A DNA stretch of 37,218 bases from an uncultured Eubacteriales bacterium (GTDB taxonomy: Bacteria > Bacillota > Clostridia > Oscillospirales > Oscillospiraceae), in the NCBI GenBank assembly GCA_959602365.1, contig CAUGSS010000025.1:1-37218 (forward strand), read 5' to 3'. Every line of letters begins with the position of its first letter. Positions within the stretch are counted from its first letter, which is position 1. The translations under genes and the position numbers were made by a program. Of this stretch, positions 1-7,591 are shown piece after piece. Below the pieces are notes generated by a model. The model had not been told where the DNA came from. It saw only the letters and a program-made list of their open reading frames with translations, and searched no databases.

Positions 1-706
1 GCTTGGCCAGGTTGGACATGATGGTGCGGTTCTCATAGGGCATGGTCTTCCACATCCGGGCGATCTCCCAGGCGCGCTCGACGGCCTTGCCCTTGGGCAC
101 GACCTCGCTGACCAGGCCCCAATCCAGCATCTGCTGGGCGGTGACCTGACGGGTGGTCATCATGTAGTAGTTGCCGCGCTTGGTGCCCAGATAGTGCTGG
201 AACATCAGGCCCATGCCGTCGCCGGGAACCAGGCCGCCCTGAGCATGGGGAACCTCGATCTTGCAGTCCTCAGTGACGATGGTCACGTCGCACAGGAAAG
301 CGGAATCCCAGTGGAAGCCGGGGCCAGGCAGAGCGCCGATGGTGGGCACGTCCAGATCGAACACCATGTTCTTGATCAGGTTGGTGTCGTCAAAATACTG
401 GTGCTGGAAACGCTGGGTGGGCAGCTCGGAGTAGGTCTCCCAGCCGTTGGCGTCGGACTCGATCATCCAGTTGTCGCCGATATGGGTGTAGATGATGATC
501 TCATTCTCAAAGTCCAGGGACAGGACCCGGGTCAGCTGGCTCATGGCACGGTGGGACATGCCGGAGTGATGCATGGGGCCGTCGTTGGTCTTCCAGGTGA
601 CCTGCACGATGCCATCCTCGCGCTTCAGGTCGGCGAAGGCCTTAAACCACTCCTTGTACTCGTCAAACCCCGGGAGCTTGACGTAGTCAGCCAAAGGCTT
701 GTTCAT
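1..706 (-). CDS. Crotonase-superfamily hydrolase, 6-oxocamphor hydrolase-like (3' end outside window)
   Basis: The gene starts at ATG 704-706 behind GGAGGAAG (711-719 region); 235 residues are visible and the C-terminus lies beyond the window. The fold is crotonase-like, but the sequence looks closest to 6-oxocamphor hydrolase, which cleaves a C-C bond in cyclic beta-diketones, rather than to CoA-dependent enoyl-CoA hydratases. By recalled alignment, the OCH residues His45, His122, His145 and Asp154 correspond to His52, His132, His154 and Asp163 here, the last in a VPGDG motif. The substrate is unknown; beta-diketone or related ring cleavage is inference. It is transcribed alone in the visible part, divergently from clpC. 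A plain enoyl-CoA hydratase/isomerase is the alternative. Family confidence is high, specific activity moderate. Confidence 0.8.
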   Translation of the reverse strand, partial: MNKPLADYVKLPGFDEYKEWFKAFADLKREDGIVQVTWKTNDGPMHHSGMSHRAMSQLTRVLSLDFENEIIIYTHIGDNWMIESDANGWETYSELPTQRFQHQYFDDTNLIKNMVFDLDVPTIGALPGPGFHWDSAFLCDVTIVTEDCKIEVPHAQGGLVPGDGMGLMFQHYLGTKRGNYYMMTTRQVTAQQMLDWGLVSEVVPKGKAVERAWEIARMWKTMPYENRTIMSNLAK

Positions 707-745
707 GATAATCTTCCTCCTAAAAAATATTTTGCAGTTTTCCTT

Positions 746-766
746 GCTCCCGCCGAATGCGGGAGC
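746..766 (-). other. Leader hairpin upstream of the crotonase-like gene
   Basis: GCTCCCGC and GCGGGAGC pair perfectly around a five-base loop. It lies inside the 5' untranslated region between promoter and ribosome-binding site and is not followed by a T-run on the minus strand, so it is more likely a leader structure than a terminator. Function unknown. Confidence 0.45.
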
Positions 767-809
767 TGAGCCGCGCTCTGAAAGGGCGCTCACCCCTTCA
801 TTCTATTTC

Positions 810-838
810 ATTATAACGATGTGCTACTGCGATGTCAA
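810..838 (-). promoter_or_regulatory. Sigma-A promoter of the crotonase-like gene
   Basis: On the minus strand TTGACA (833-838) and TATAAT (810-815) are separated by exactly 17 bases, a perfect vegetative consensus. Transcription would begin near 803, giving a leader of about 97 bases that contains an 8-bp perfect hairpin (746-753 with 759-766) before the Shine-Dalgarno. Confidence 0.85.
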
Positions 839-932
839 CCGAATTTGCCACAAAACCTCCCGCCCTCCTTGTTTAATTCTCCCAAATTCAGGGCGGCGCT
901 CACCCCCCTTTTCCCGCCGGTGGGTTTACCGC

Positions 933-950
933 GGCCAAAAGGGGGCCAAA
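933..950 (+). promoter_or_regulatory. CtsR-like direct repeat upstream of clpC
   Basis: GGCCAAA occurs twice (933-939 and 944-950), 37 bases before the clpC start. The CtsR operator that controls clp genes in Firmicutes is a tandem RGTCAAA heptad with a 3-base spacer. Here each heptad has one mismatch (C for T) and the spacer is 4, so this is only a candidate. Confidence 0.3.
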
Positions 951-987
951 CTGAGGAGACACCCTTTTGACCAGGAGGAGACCGAAC

Positions 988-3465
988 ATGGCAGAACAGC
1001 AACTGACCCGCCGGGCCCAGGACGCCCTCCGGCGGGCCCGACAGGAATCCGCCTTTTTGGGGCATGGCTATGTGGGCACCGAACATCTGCTGCTGGCCCT
1101 GACCAAGGAATCCGGCTGCACCGGCCAGCGCATTCTCACCGGAGCGGGTCTGGACAGCGAGACCGTGGAGGCCGCGGTAGCCCGGCTGGTGGGGGTGGGC
1201 GCCCACGGCTGCCCGCCCTGTCAGGGGCTCACCCCCGCCTGCTGCCGGTGCATTGAACGGGCCGCCGGGGAGGCTCTGGGCCGGGGTGGCCGCTATGTGG
1301 GCACCGAGCATCTGCTGCTGGGGCTGCTGCGGGAGGAGGAGTGCATGGCCGCCCGGGTGCTGCTCTCCTCCGGCATCGATGCCGGACGGCTCTACCGCCA
1401 GGCGGTGGCCTCCCTGGGGGACAACAGCTCCTCCCTGCCCTTCCGCCCCAAGGGCAGGGAGAGCGAACCCGTCCGGGAGAGCCGGCTCATGGACCAGTTC
1501 TCCCGGGATCTGACCCGGGACGCCGCCCAGGGAGGGCTGGACCCGGTGACCGGCCGGGAGGCGGAGCTGGGGCGGATGGTGGAGATTCTCTGCCGGCGCA
1601 CCAAGAACAACCCGGTGCTGCTGGGAGAACCCGGCGTGGGCAAAACCGCCCTGGCCGAGGCCCTGGCCCAGGCCATTGCCGCCGGAGCGGTGCCGGAACC
1701 GCTGCGCGGCGTGCGGCTGCTGGCCCTGGACCTGCCCTCCGTGGTGGCGGGCACCAAGTACCGGGGGGAATTTGAGGAGCGGCTGCGCAAGATCCTCCGG
1801 GAAGTCAAGCGAATGGGCAGCGTGATCCTGTTTCTGGACGAGCTGCACACCCTGGTGGGGGCGGGCAGCGCGGAGGGGGCCATTGACGCCGCCAACATTC
1901 TGAAGCCCGCCCTGGGCCGGGGTGAGCTCCAGGTCATCGGCGCCACCACCCAGGAGGAGTACCGCCGGTATATCTGCAAGGACCCGGCCCTGGAGCGGCG
2001 CTTTCAGCCGGTACAGGTGGAGCCGCCGGACAGAGCCGGAGCGGTAACCATTCTCAAGACCCTGCGCCCCCGATATGAGGCCCACCACCGGGTGCTGATC
2101 TCCGACGAGGCGCTGGAGGAGGCGGTGCGGCTGTCCATCCGCTATCTGCCCGACCGATTTCTCCCCGACAAAGCCATCGACCTGATGGACGAGGCCGCCG
2201 CCCGGGTGCGCATCCGGGGGCGGCAGGAACCCGAGGAAGTGCGCCTGCTGGAGCAGCGCCACCGCCAGGCGGAGCAGGCCCTCCAGGCGGCGGTGGAACA
2301 GCAGGATTTTGAACAGGCCGCCCGGCTCCGGGACGCAGAGGGAAACTTTCTGATCCAGTGGCAGGAGGCCCGGCGCCAGTGGGCCGACTCCGCCGGGGCG
2401 GAGCAGCTCCAGGTGGAGCCCCGGGACATCGGGGACGTGCTGTCCACCTGGACGGGCATCCCGGTCAGCGCCCTCACCGAGGACGAGAGCCGGAAGCTGA
2501 TGGGCCTGGAGGCGGCGCTGAAGGAGCGGGTGGTGGGGCAAGACGCCGGCGTGGCCGCCCTGGTCCGGGCCATCCACCGCAGCCGCTCCGGCCTCCAGGA
2601 GGAGGACCGGCCGGTGGGCTCCTTCCTCTTCGCCGGGCCCTCCGGCGTGGGCAAGACCGAGCTGAGCCGGGCGCTGGCCCTGGCCCTGTTCGGCAGTGAG
2701 GACGCCCTGATCCGGCTGGACATGTCGGAGTTCTCCGAGGGCCACAGCGTCTCCCGGCTCATCGGCTCGCCCCCGGGCTATGTGGGCCACGAGGAGGGGG
2801 GACAGCTCACCGAGGGGATTCGGCGCAGGCCCTATTCAGTGGTGCTCTTTGACGAACTGGAGAAGGCCAACGACCAGGTCTGGAACCTGCTGCTCCAGAT
2901 TTTGGAGGACGGCGCCCTGACCGACGCCCAGGGCCGGAAGGCGGATTTCCGCAACGCGGTGCTCATCCTGACCACCAATCTGGGGGCCCAGGTCTGGGCC
3001 GGGCACCCACTGGGCTTTGGCCAGCCCGGGCAGGCGGACTACGAGCGCTCGGTACACACTGTTCTGCGTCAGACCTTCCGCCCGGAATTTTTGAACCGCC
3101 TGGACGAAATCATCTGCTTCTCTCCCCTGGAACAGGCCCAGGTGACAGAGATCGCCCGGCGAATGCTGCAGAAAACCGCCCAGCGGCTGGAGCGGAAGGG
3201 GGTGCATCTGGACATTCTGCCCGCCGCCCTGGCCGTCATGGCCCGGCAGGGCAGCGACCCGGAATACGGCGCCCGCCCGCTGCGGCGCTATCTTCGGGAG
3301 GAGCTGGAAAATCCCGCCGCGGAAGCCCTGCTGTCCGGCGCCCTCTCTCCGGGGGCTACCCTGTCGGTGGATGGCGCGGACCCCCACCTGAAGCTGGACA
3401 TCCGGCCCGCCCCGCCAGTGCCCCTGGCTCCTGCTCAGCCCGGAGGTGTGCCCGGACCGGCCTGA
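988..3465 (+). CDS. clpC: ClpC-type AAA+ unfoldase, ATP-dependent Clp protease ATP-binding subunit
   Basis: 825 residues from ATG 988, chosen over an in-frame TTG 21 bases upstream because AGGAGGAG (973-980) is ideally placed for it. Order: two Clp N-domain repeats (about 6-140), first AAA+ module with Walker A GEPGVGKT (213-220) and Walker B (280-285), UVR-type coiled segment (about 420-455), second module with GPSGVGKT (550-557) and Walker B (618-623), sensor-2 GARPLRR (761-767). An LGF tripeptide (675-677) matches the ClpP-docking loop, so it probably feeds unfolded proteins to ClpP. The linker between N-repeats carries Cys75, 78, 85, 86 and 88 (CPPC and CCRC), unusual for ClpC. No ctsR, mcsA, mcsB or clpP neighbours; it stands alone. 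Confidence 0.9.
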   Translation: MAEQQLTRRAQDALRRARQESAFLGHGYVGTEHLLLALTKESGCTGQRILTGAGLDSETVEAAVARLVGVGAHGCPPCQGLTPACCRCIERAAGEALGRGGRYVGTEHLLLGLLREEECMAARVLLSSGIDAGRLYRQAVASLGDNSSSLPFRPKGRESEPVRESRLMDQFSRDLTRDAAQGGLDPVTGREAELGRMVEILCRRTKNNPVLLGEPGVGKTALAEALAQAIAAGAVPEPLRGVRLLALDLPSVVAGTKYRGEFEERLRKILREVKRMGSVILFLDELHTLVGAGSAEGAIDAANILKPALGRGELQVIGATTQEEYRRYICKDPALERRFQPVQVEPPDRAGAVTILKTLRPRYEAHHRVLISDEALEEAVRLSIRYLPDRFLPDKAIDLMDEAAARVRIRGRQEPEEVRLLEQRHRQAEQALQAAVEQQDFEQAARLRDAEGNFLIQWQEARRQWADSAGAEQLQVEPRDIGDVLSTWTGIPVSALTEDESRKLMGLEAALKERVVGQDAGVAALVRAIHRSRSGLQEEDRPVGSFLFAGPSGVGKTELSRALALALFGSEDALIRLDMSEFSEGHSVSRLIGSPPGYVGHEEGGQLTEGIRRRPYSVVLFDELEKANDQVWNLLLQILEDGALTDAQGRKADFRNAVLILTTNLGAQVWAGHPLGFGQPGQADYERSVHTVLRQTFRPEFLNRLDEIICFSPLEQAQVTEIARRMLQKTAQRLERKGVHLDILPAALAVMARQGSDPEYGARPLRRYLREELENPAAEALLSGALSPGATLSVDGADPHLKLDIRPAPPVPLAPAQPGGVPGPA

Positions 3466-3493
3466 ACTTCAGCGCCTCCACCCCGGCAGGCTT

Positions 3494-3525
3494 CGGCGCC
3501 GGACCGCCTTTGCAGTCCGGCGCCG
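3494..3525 (+). terminator. Possible clpC terminator hairpin
   Basis: CGGCGCCGGAC and its exact complement flank a 10-base loop about 28 bases after the clpC stop. The stem is strong but there is no U-run, so factor-dependent or weak termination is the most that can be claimed. Confidence 0.4.
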
Positions 3526-3688
3526 CGGTGCGTCCTGTCCCCCGCCGGCATGCCGGCGCCCTCTTCCCGCCCCACGGCCATGCCCCCGGCGGCACAGCCC
3601 GCTTCCATACGGCCCCCGGGCGAGAGAATAGAGCACTTTTTGCAATACATGCGGCATTACATAGCATATACTTTGCAAATTAATCCGC

Positions 3689-3694
3689 TATAAT
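3689..3694 (+). promoter_or_regulatory. Candidate -10 element for dapF-murE
   Basis: A perfect TATAAT lies in the only AT-rich part of the gap, 168 bases before dapF. No good -35 occurs at 16-18 bases upstream, so the promoter is plausible but incomplete. Initiation near 3701 would place the 3709-3747 hairpin at the mRNA 5' end. Confidence 0.4.
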
Positions 3695-3862
3695 AGAATA
3701 GAACAGCTGTGTGCAGGGCAAACTGCGGCCCGCCCTTCCCTGCACACCCGTCCGGCGGCAGATCGGGCCCCTGGCGGCCCGGGCCGGACACCTGATTGTC
3801 TCGAAAAGAGGGCAGAACATCCGGAGTATCCGTTTCAAACCAGAACAAGGGGGAATCCACTC

Positions 3863-4693
3863 ATGAAATTCACAAAAATGCACGGGTGCGGCAACGACTA
3901 CGTCTATGTGGACTGCACCAAGGCCATGATCTCCGACCCCGCCGACGTGGCCCGAAAGGTCAGCGACCGCCACTTCGGCGTGGGAAGCGACGGCCTGATT
4001 TTAATCTGCCCCTCCCAGCAGGCCGACTTCCGCATGGCCATGTTCAATGCCGACGGCAGCGAGGGGGCCATGTGCGGCAACGGCATCCGCTGCGTGGCCA
4101 AATTTGTCTATGACAAGGGGCTGACCGACAAGACGCGCATCACAGTGGAGACCCGGGCCGGGATCAAGACGCTGGATCTGACGGTAGAGGACGGCAAGGT
4201 ATCCCTGGTTCGGGTGGACATGGGGCTGCCCAACTGCAATACCGAGGCCATTCCCGTGCGGGGCATGGGGGATTTTGTGGTGGGGCGCCATGTCAATGTG
4301 GCGGGCCAGGACTGGGTCATGACCTGCGTCAGCATGGGCAACCCCCATGCGGTGGTGTGGGTGGACGAGGTGGCCGGCCTCCCCCTGGAGCAGCTGGGCC
4401 CCCGGTTCGAGCACCATATCATGTTCCCCGACCGGGTCAACACTGAGTTCGTCCAGATTCTCAATGACCACGAGATCAACATGCGGGTGTGGGAGCGGGG
4501 CAGCGGCGAGACCCTGGCCTGCGGCACCGGCGCCTGCGCCAGCGTGGCGGCAACCTACCTCAACCGGCGCACCGGCAGCGACGTGCTGGTCCACCTGCGG
4601 GGGGGCGACCTGCGCATTGAGATCGGGGACGACGGACACCTGTACATGACCGGCCCCGCCGCCACCGTGTTTGAAGGAGAGATCGACCTATGA
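3863..4693 (+). CDS. dapF: Diaminopimelate epimerase
   Basis: 276 residues, normal length. DapF converts LL- to meso-diaminopimelate, the last step before lysine and the DAP precursor of peptidoglycan, in the cytoplasm and without a cofactor. The start MKFTKMHGCGNDYV is typical. The two catalytic cysteines are visible: Cys71 in MCGNGIRC and Cys220 in ACGTGACAS. AGGGGGAAT precedes the ATG. The stop overlaps the murE start (ATGA), so the two are translationally coupled and make and use the same intermediate. Confidence 0.95.
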   Translation: MKFTKMHGCGNDYVYVDCTKAMISDPADVARKVSDRHFGVGSDGLILICPSQQADFRMAMFNADGSEGAMCGNGIRCVAKFVYDKGLTDKTRITVETRAGIKTLDLTVEDGKVSLVRVDMGLPNCNTEAIPVRGMGDFVVGRHVNVAGQDWVMTCVSMGNPHAVVWVDEVAGLPLEQLGPRFEHHIMFPDRVNTEFVQILNDHEINMRVWERGSGETLACGTGACASVAATYLNRRTGSDVLVHLRGGDLRIEIGDDGHLYMTGPAATVFEGEIDL

Positions 4694-6150
4694 AGAAATT
4701 GATGGATCTGGTGGCCCGGATGAGCTATATCCTGATGCGGGGCACCCTGGAGAAGGAGATCACCGGGGTGACCTATGACTCCCGCAAGGTGGCGCCCGGC
4801 TGTGTCTTTGTGTGCATGGTGGGGGCGGTCACCGACGGCCACCAGTACCTCTCCCAGGCCATTGAGCAGGGGGCTGTGGCCGTGGTGGTGGAACGGGATG
4901 TGGAGGTGCCCGCCGGCGTCACCGTGCTCAAAGTGCAGAACAGCCGGCTGGCTCTGGCGGAGCTGGCCGCCGCCTGGTTCGGCCATCCCGCCGACGAGCT
5001 GACCACCATCGGCATCACCGGCACCAAGGGAAAAACCACCACCACCTATATGATCCGGCAGATCCTGGAGCACGCCGGTCTCAAGACCGGCCTGATCGGC
5101 ACCATTGAAGCCATTATCGGCGACGAACACATCCACGCGGTCAACACCACCCCGGAGTCCTTCCTGGTCCAGGAGTACTTCCGGCGCATGGTGGACGCGG
5201 GACAGAAGTATGTGGTGATGGAGGTGTCCTCCCAGGCCCTGAAACTGGACCGGGTCAGCGGCTTCCAGTTTGACTACGGCATCTTCACCAATCTGGAGGA
5301 AGACCACATCGGCCCGGCGGAACACCCGGACATGGATGACTATATCCGCTGCAAGGGACTGCTCTTCCGCCGGTGCAAGGTGGGACTGGCCAACGCGGAC
5401 GCGGACTACCTGGAGCGGGTGCTGGCCGGCCACACCTGCGAGCTGGAGACCTTCGGCCTGCACGAAAGCGCCGACCTCTGGGCCGGCAATATCCACCGGG
5501 TCCAGCGGCCGGGCTATCTGGGGGTGGAATATGACCTGAACGGCCTGGAGCACTATCACGTCCGGGTGGACATCCCCGGCGACTTCACCGTCTATAACTC
5601 CCTGGCCGCCATCGCTCTGTGCCGCCGCCTGGGGGTCTCCCAGCCCGATATTCTGGACGCCCTGGACCACATTCAGGTCAAGGGGCGGCTGGAAATCATC
5701 CCCACCCCCGGGGACTATACCCTGATGATTGACTACGCCCACAACGCCATGAGCCTGGAGGCCCTGCTGACCAACATCCGCAAATACGGCCCCAGCCGCA
5801 TCATCTGCCTCTTCGGCTGCGGCGGCAACCGGGCCAAGGCCCGGCGGTATGAGATGGGAGAGGTCTCCTCCCGGCTGGCCGACCTGACCGTGGTTACCAG
5901 CGACAACCCCCGGGATGAGGAGCCCATGGACATCATCAACGACATTCTCACCGGCGTCCGCAAGGCCGACGGGGCCTATGTCACCATTCCCGACCGGAAG
6001 GAGGCCATCCGCTACTGCATGGAGCACGGCCGGGAGGGGGATGTCATCATCCTGGCGGGCAAGGGCCACGAGGACTACCAGGAGATCCGGGGTGTCAAGC
6101 ACCATATGGACGAGCGGGAGCTCATCGCCGACATCATTGCGGGGAAATAA
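4690..6150 (+). CDS. murE: UDP-N-acetylmuramoyl-tripeptide synthetase (MurE), meso-DAP type
   Basis: 486 residues with the three Mur-ligase domains. It adds the third stem-peptide residue to UDP-MurNAc-L-Ala-D-Glu in the cytoplasm. The ATP loop is GTKGKTT (111-117; many MurE have GTNGKTT), the lysine expected to be carbamylated is Lys222 in YIRCKGLLF, and a DNPR motif (405-408) is the known signature for meso-DAP rather than lysine. This fits its coupling to dapF by a 4-base overlap. GKGHE (457-461) is the usual C-terminal motif. Clostridia often have more than one MurE-like protein, so this could be a second copy; the DNPR motif argues for true MurE activity. Confidence 0.9.
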   Translation: MKKLMDLVARMSYILMRGTLEKEITGVTYDSRKVAPGCVFVCMVGAVTDGHQYLSQAIEQGAVAVVVERDVEVPAGVTVLKVQNSRLALAELAAAWFGHPADELTTIGITGTKGKTTTTYMIRQILEHAGLKTGLIGTIEAIIGDEHIHAVNTTPESFLVQEYFRRMVDAGQKYVVMEVSSQALKLDRVSGFQFDYGIFTNLEEDHIGPAEHPDMDDYIRCKGLLFRRCKVGLANADADYLERVLAGHTCELETFGLHESADLWAGNIHRVQRPGYLGVEYDLNGLEHYHVRVDIPGDFTVYNSLAAIALCRRLGVSQPDILDALDHIQVKGRLEIIPTPGDYTLMIDYAHNAMSLEALLTNIRKYGPSRIICLFGCGGNRAKARRYEMGEVSSRLADLTVVTSDNPRDEEPMDIINDILTGVRKADGAYVTIPDRKEAIRYCMEHGREGDVIILAGKGHEDYQEIRGVKHHMDERELIADIIAGK

Positions 6151-6166
6151 GCGCAAGATCAGATCA

Positions 6167-6198
6167 AGGGCGCGCTGCAGTCTACTGCAGCGCGCCCT
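6167..6198. terminator. Hairpin between convergent murE and acetyltransferase remnant
   Basis: A 14-bp perfect stem (AGGGCGCGCTGCAG and its complement) with a TCTA loop sits 16 bases after murE and just before the stop of the convergent gene. T-runs are weak on both sides, but the location suggests a bidirectional terminator. Confidence 0.6.
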
Positions 6199-6200
6199 AT

Positions 6201-6780
6201 TCACAGCTCCGTCAGCCCAGGCCAGGGTGTCCAGTGATGGTTGTTGATAAACCAGACTTCCTGGTCCGTCCACACGCCGTTTTCCAAAATGAAGCCTTTC
6301 CGCACACATTCAAACGAAAATCCCGCCTTTTCCAATACCCGCTTGGAGGCCGGATTATCCAGATTGACATGGGCTTCCAGCCGGTGCAGATGCAGCATGT
6401 CAAAGCCGATTCTGACCAGGGCGGTGGCACACTCCGTCCCATAGCCTTGGCCCCAATAGATTATGTATCGTGTATCCAATCCGACCGTACTGGAATGCCT
6501 CCCGCAGGTGGGGCGTCACATCACAGTAACCGACAGCTGCCCCATCTGATTTGCGAAACAGGTGCAGCATATAGCTCACATCCGCTTCCGCCTCCCGGCG
6601 CCGCCGTTCCAGCAGCTGCCGGAACCAGCTTTCGGTCATAAACCCCGTGTCCATCCCGCCCTCGTCAAACCGGTTGCGGGCCGGGCCGCAGTTTCGATAC
6701 CCCGCCGCAAGACCCGCCAAATCCTGCTCCGTCACCGGCCGGATCACCAGCCGGGGCGTTTCACAGTAAATCGTCTCCAT
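6201..6780 (-). pseudogene. GNAT family N-acetyltransferase, frameshifted
   Basis: The N-terminal part starts at ATG 6778-6780 behind GGGAGG and reads METIYCETPRLVIRPVTEQD, a RimJ/RimL-like start. After GRIGYTIHN the frame is lost at about 6459; the expected WGQGYGTECATALV acetyl-CoA loop and LHRLEAHVNLDNPASKRV region continue in another frame to the stop at 6201-6203. One extra or two missing bases at the break explain this; the rejoined protein would be about 193 residues, normal for the family. Either a recent pseudogene or a sequencing error. The promoter is intact, which favours a recent event or an error. The family acetylates N-termini, amines or small molecules; the substrate cannot be told. 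Confidence 0.8.
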
Positions 6781-6814
6781 TGCAGCCTCCCCCTTTTGGT
6801 CTTTTCTGCCCCCT

Positions 6815-6843
6815 ATTGTAACCGACCGGCAGACCGTTCACAA
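6815..6843 (-). promoter_or_regulatory. Promoter of the GNAT gene
   Basis: Minus-strand TTGTGA (6838-6843) and TACAAT (6815-6820) are 17 bases apart, 35 bases before the ATG. Confidence 0.6.
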
Positions 6844-6904
6844 GCGGGAAAGGCGCGCAGATGTCGGAGAATCTGACGCCACACTTCTGGCATATATCAC
6901 GGAT

Positions 6905-6934
6905 GCGGGCGGCGCCCAGTCTGGCGCCGCCCGC
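6905..6934 (-). terminator. Hairpin after the small proline-rich gene
   Basis: GCGGGCGGCGCC pairs perfectly with GGCGCCGCCCGC around a 6-base loop, 5 bases past the stop of the 63-residue gene. There is no U-run, so termination is inferred from position and stem strength. Confidence 0.45.
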
Positions 6935-6939
6935 TTTGC

Positions 6940-7131
6940 TCACCCCTCCGGCGTCCAGATGCCGGTGTCCTCCTGACGCTCCGGCGGCTGCCGCTCCTCC
7001 TCCGGATGGGCAAAGCGGCCCGGGTGAGCCCGGGTGATGGGGCCGGGCCAGATGCCCGGGGTCAGCTCCCCCGCGAATTCCTCCCGCTCCTTCGGAAAGC
7101 GCGGGCGGGGCGGGGTGGTCTTTTTCTTCAT
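6940..7131 (-). CDS. Small hypothetical protein, proline/charge-rich
   Basis: 63 residues starting MKKKTTPPRPRFPKERE, ending in TGIWTPEG. The ATG at 7129-7131 is preferred over one 7 bases upstream in another frame because GGAGGG then sits at a workable distance. It has many Pro, Arg and Glu, no cysteine, no membrane segment and looks disordered. I do not recognise the family. A Shine-Dalgarno in front and a hairpin directly after the stop support a real gene, but the composition could also arise by chance in GC-rich DNA. Confidence 0.45.
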   Translation of the reverse strand: MKKKTTPPRPRFPKEREEFAGELTPGIWPGPITRAHPGRFAHPEEERQPPERQEDTGIWTPEG

Positions 7132-7193
7132 AGGGCATTCCCTCCTCCCTCCCAGTCTGACCAAATTTGGAAGGGATTATCCGCCGAAAATGC

Positions 7194-7221
7194 TTGCTTT
7201 TTCTCCCCACCGTGATATAAT
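7194..7221 (+). promoter_or_regulatory. Ferredoxin promoter (extended -10)
   Basis: TTGCTT (7194-7199), 16 bases, then TATAAT (7216-7221) preceded by TGA, an extended -10. Transcription would start near 7228, about 50 bases before the ferredoxin ATG. Confidence 0.7.
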
Positions 7222-7277
7222 GCGCTTGTAGAACGCCCCGGGCAACCGGGCGAGATAATGCATTGGAGGTGCAAACC

Positions 7278-7448
7278 ATGGCCTATCAGATTTCCGATGC
7301 CTGCATCATGTGCGGCGCCTGTGAGGGCGCTTGCCCCGTGGGCGCCATCTCTGCCGGCGATACCCAGTATCAGATCGACGAGAGCGCCTGCATCGAGTGC
7401 GGTGCCTGCGCCGGCGCATGTCCTGTTGGCGCCCCTGCCCAGCAGTAA
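7278..7448 (+). CDS. 2[4Fe-4S] ferredoxin
   Basis: 56 residues, the usual clostridial ferredoxin length. Two CxxCxxCxxxCP motifs (CIMCGACEGACP and CIECGACAGACP) bind two [4Fe-4S] clusters for low-potential electron transfer in the cytoplasm, typically with pyruvate:ferredoxin oxidoreductase, hydrogenases or Rnf. The ATG at 7278 was chosen because GGAGGT (7265-7270) is correctly spaced. The gene is a single-gene unit: its own extended -10 promoter lies upstream and an intrinsic terminator follows. Confidence 0.95.
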   Translation: MAYQISDACIMCGACEGACPVGAISAGDTQYQIDESACIECGACAGACPVGAPAQQ

Positions 7449-7466
7449 TTCTGCGGCAACACGTCT

Positions 7467-7500
7467 AAAAGCAGAGCGGCCCCAGGCTGTCTCTGCTTTT
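7467..7500 (+). terminator. Intrinsic terminator of the ferredoxin gene
   Basis: AAAAGCAGAG pairs with CTCTGCTTTT (10 bp, 14-base loop), the 3' arm forming the U-run, 18 bases after the stop. Confidence 0.85.
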
Positions 7501-7511
7501 ATTCATTCTAG

Positions 7512-7591
7512 GATGAATATTATTTGAATTTACTGCATATTTATTCATTAATATTGAATTTGTCTTAAATATTACGAATATTTATGCAATT
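7512..7591 (+). promoter_or_regulatory. Array of ARG boxes (ArgR/AhrC operators) upstream of argG
   Basis: An AT-rich island in otherwise GC-rich DNA holds at least three matches to the Firmicute ARG box (recalled consensus CATGAATAAAAATKCAAKT): 7512-7530 forward (14 of 19), 7531-7549 on the reverse strand (15 of 19) and 7573-7591 forward (14 of 19). A weaker partial site lies between the last two. The last box touches the argG -35, so bound hexameric ArgR would block RNA polymerase when arginine is plentiful. No argR gene is in the window. Confidence 0.8.

Larger units (their letters stand above)
3466..3862. other. Non-coding interval between clpC and dapF, rich in palindromes
   Basis: No credible gene in nearly 400 bases. 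It holds an 11-bp hairpin (3494-3504 with 3515-3525), a 16-base perfect palindrome (3543-3558), an AT-rich promoter-like stretch (3640-3700) and a 10-bp stem (3709-3718 with 3738-3747) that would lie at the very 5' end of the dapF transcript. None of the hairpins is followed by a T-run. Confidence 0.6.

Noticed and set aside
967..987. TTG start extending ClpC by seven residues
   Set aside because: The Shine-Dalgarno AGGAGGAG lies inside this extension and points to ATG 988.
835..2790. 651-residue minus-strand reading frame opposite clpC
   Set aside because: Antisense shadow of a well-conserved gene in GC-rich DNA; composition is repetitive Gly/Gln/His-rich and no domain is recognisable.
6761..7279. 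172-residue minus-strand frame covering the small proline-rich gene
   Set aside because: Its in-frame ATG is too close to the Shine-Dalgarno, it crosses the GC-rich hairpin and the GNAT promoter, and its sequence is unlike any family.
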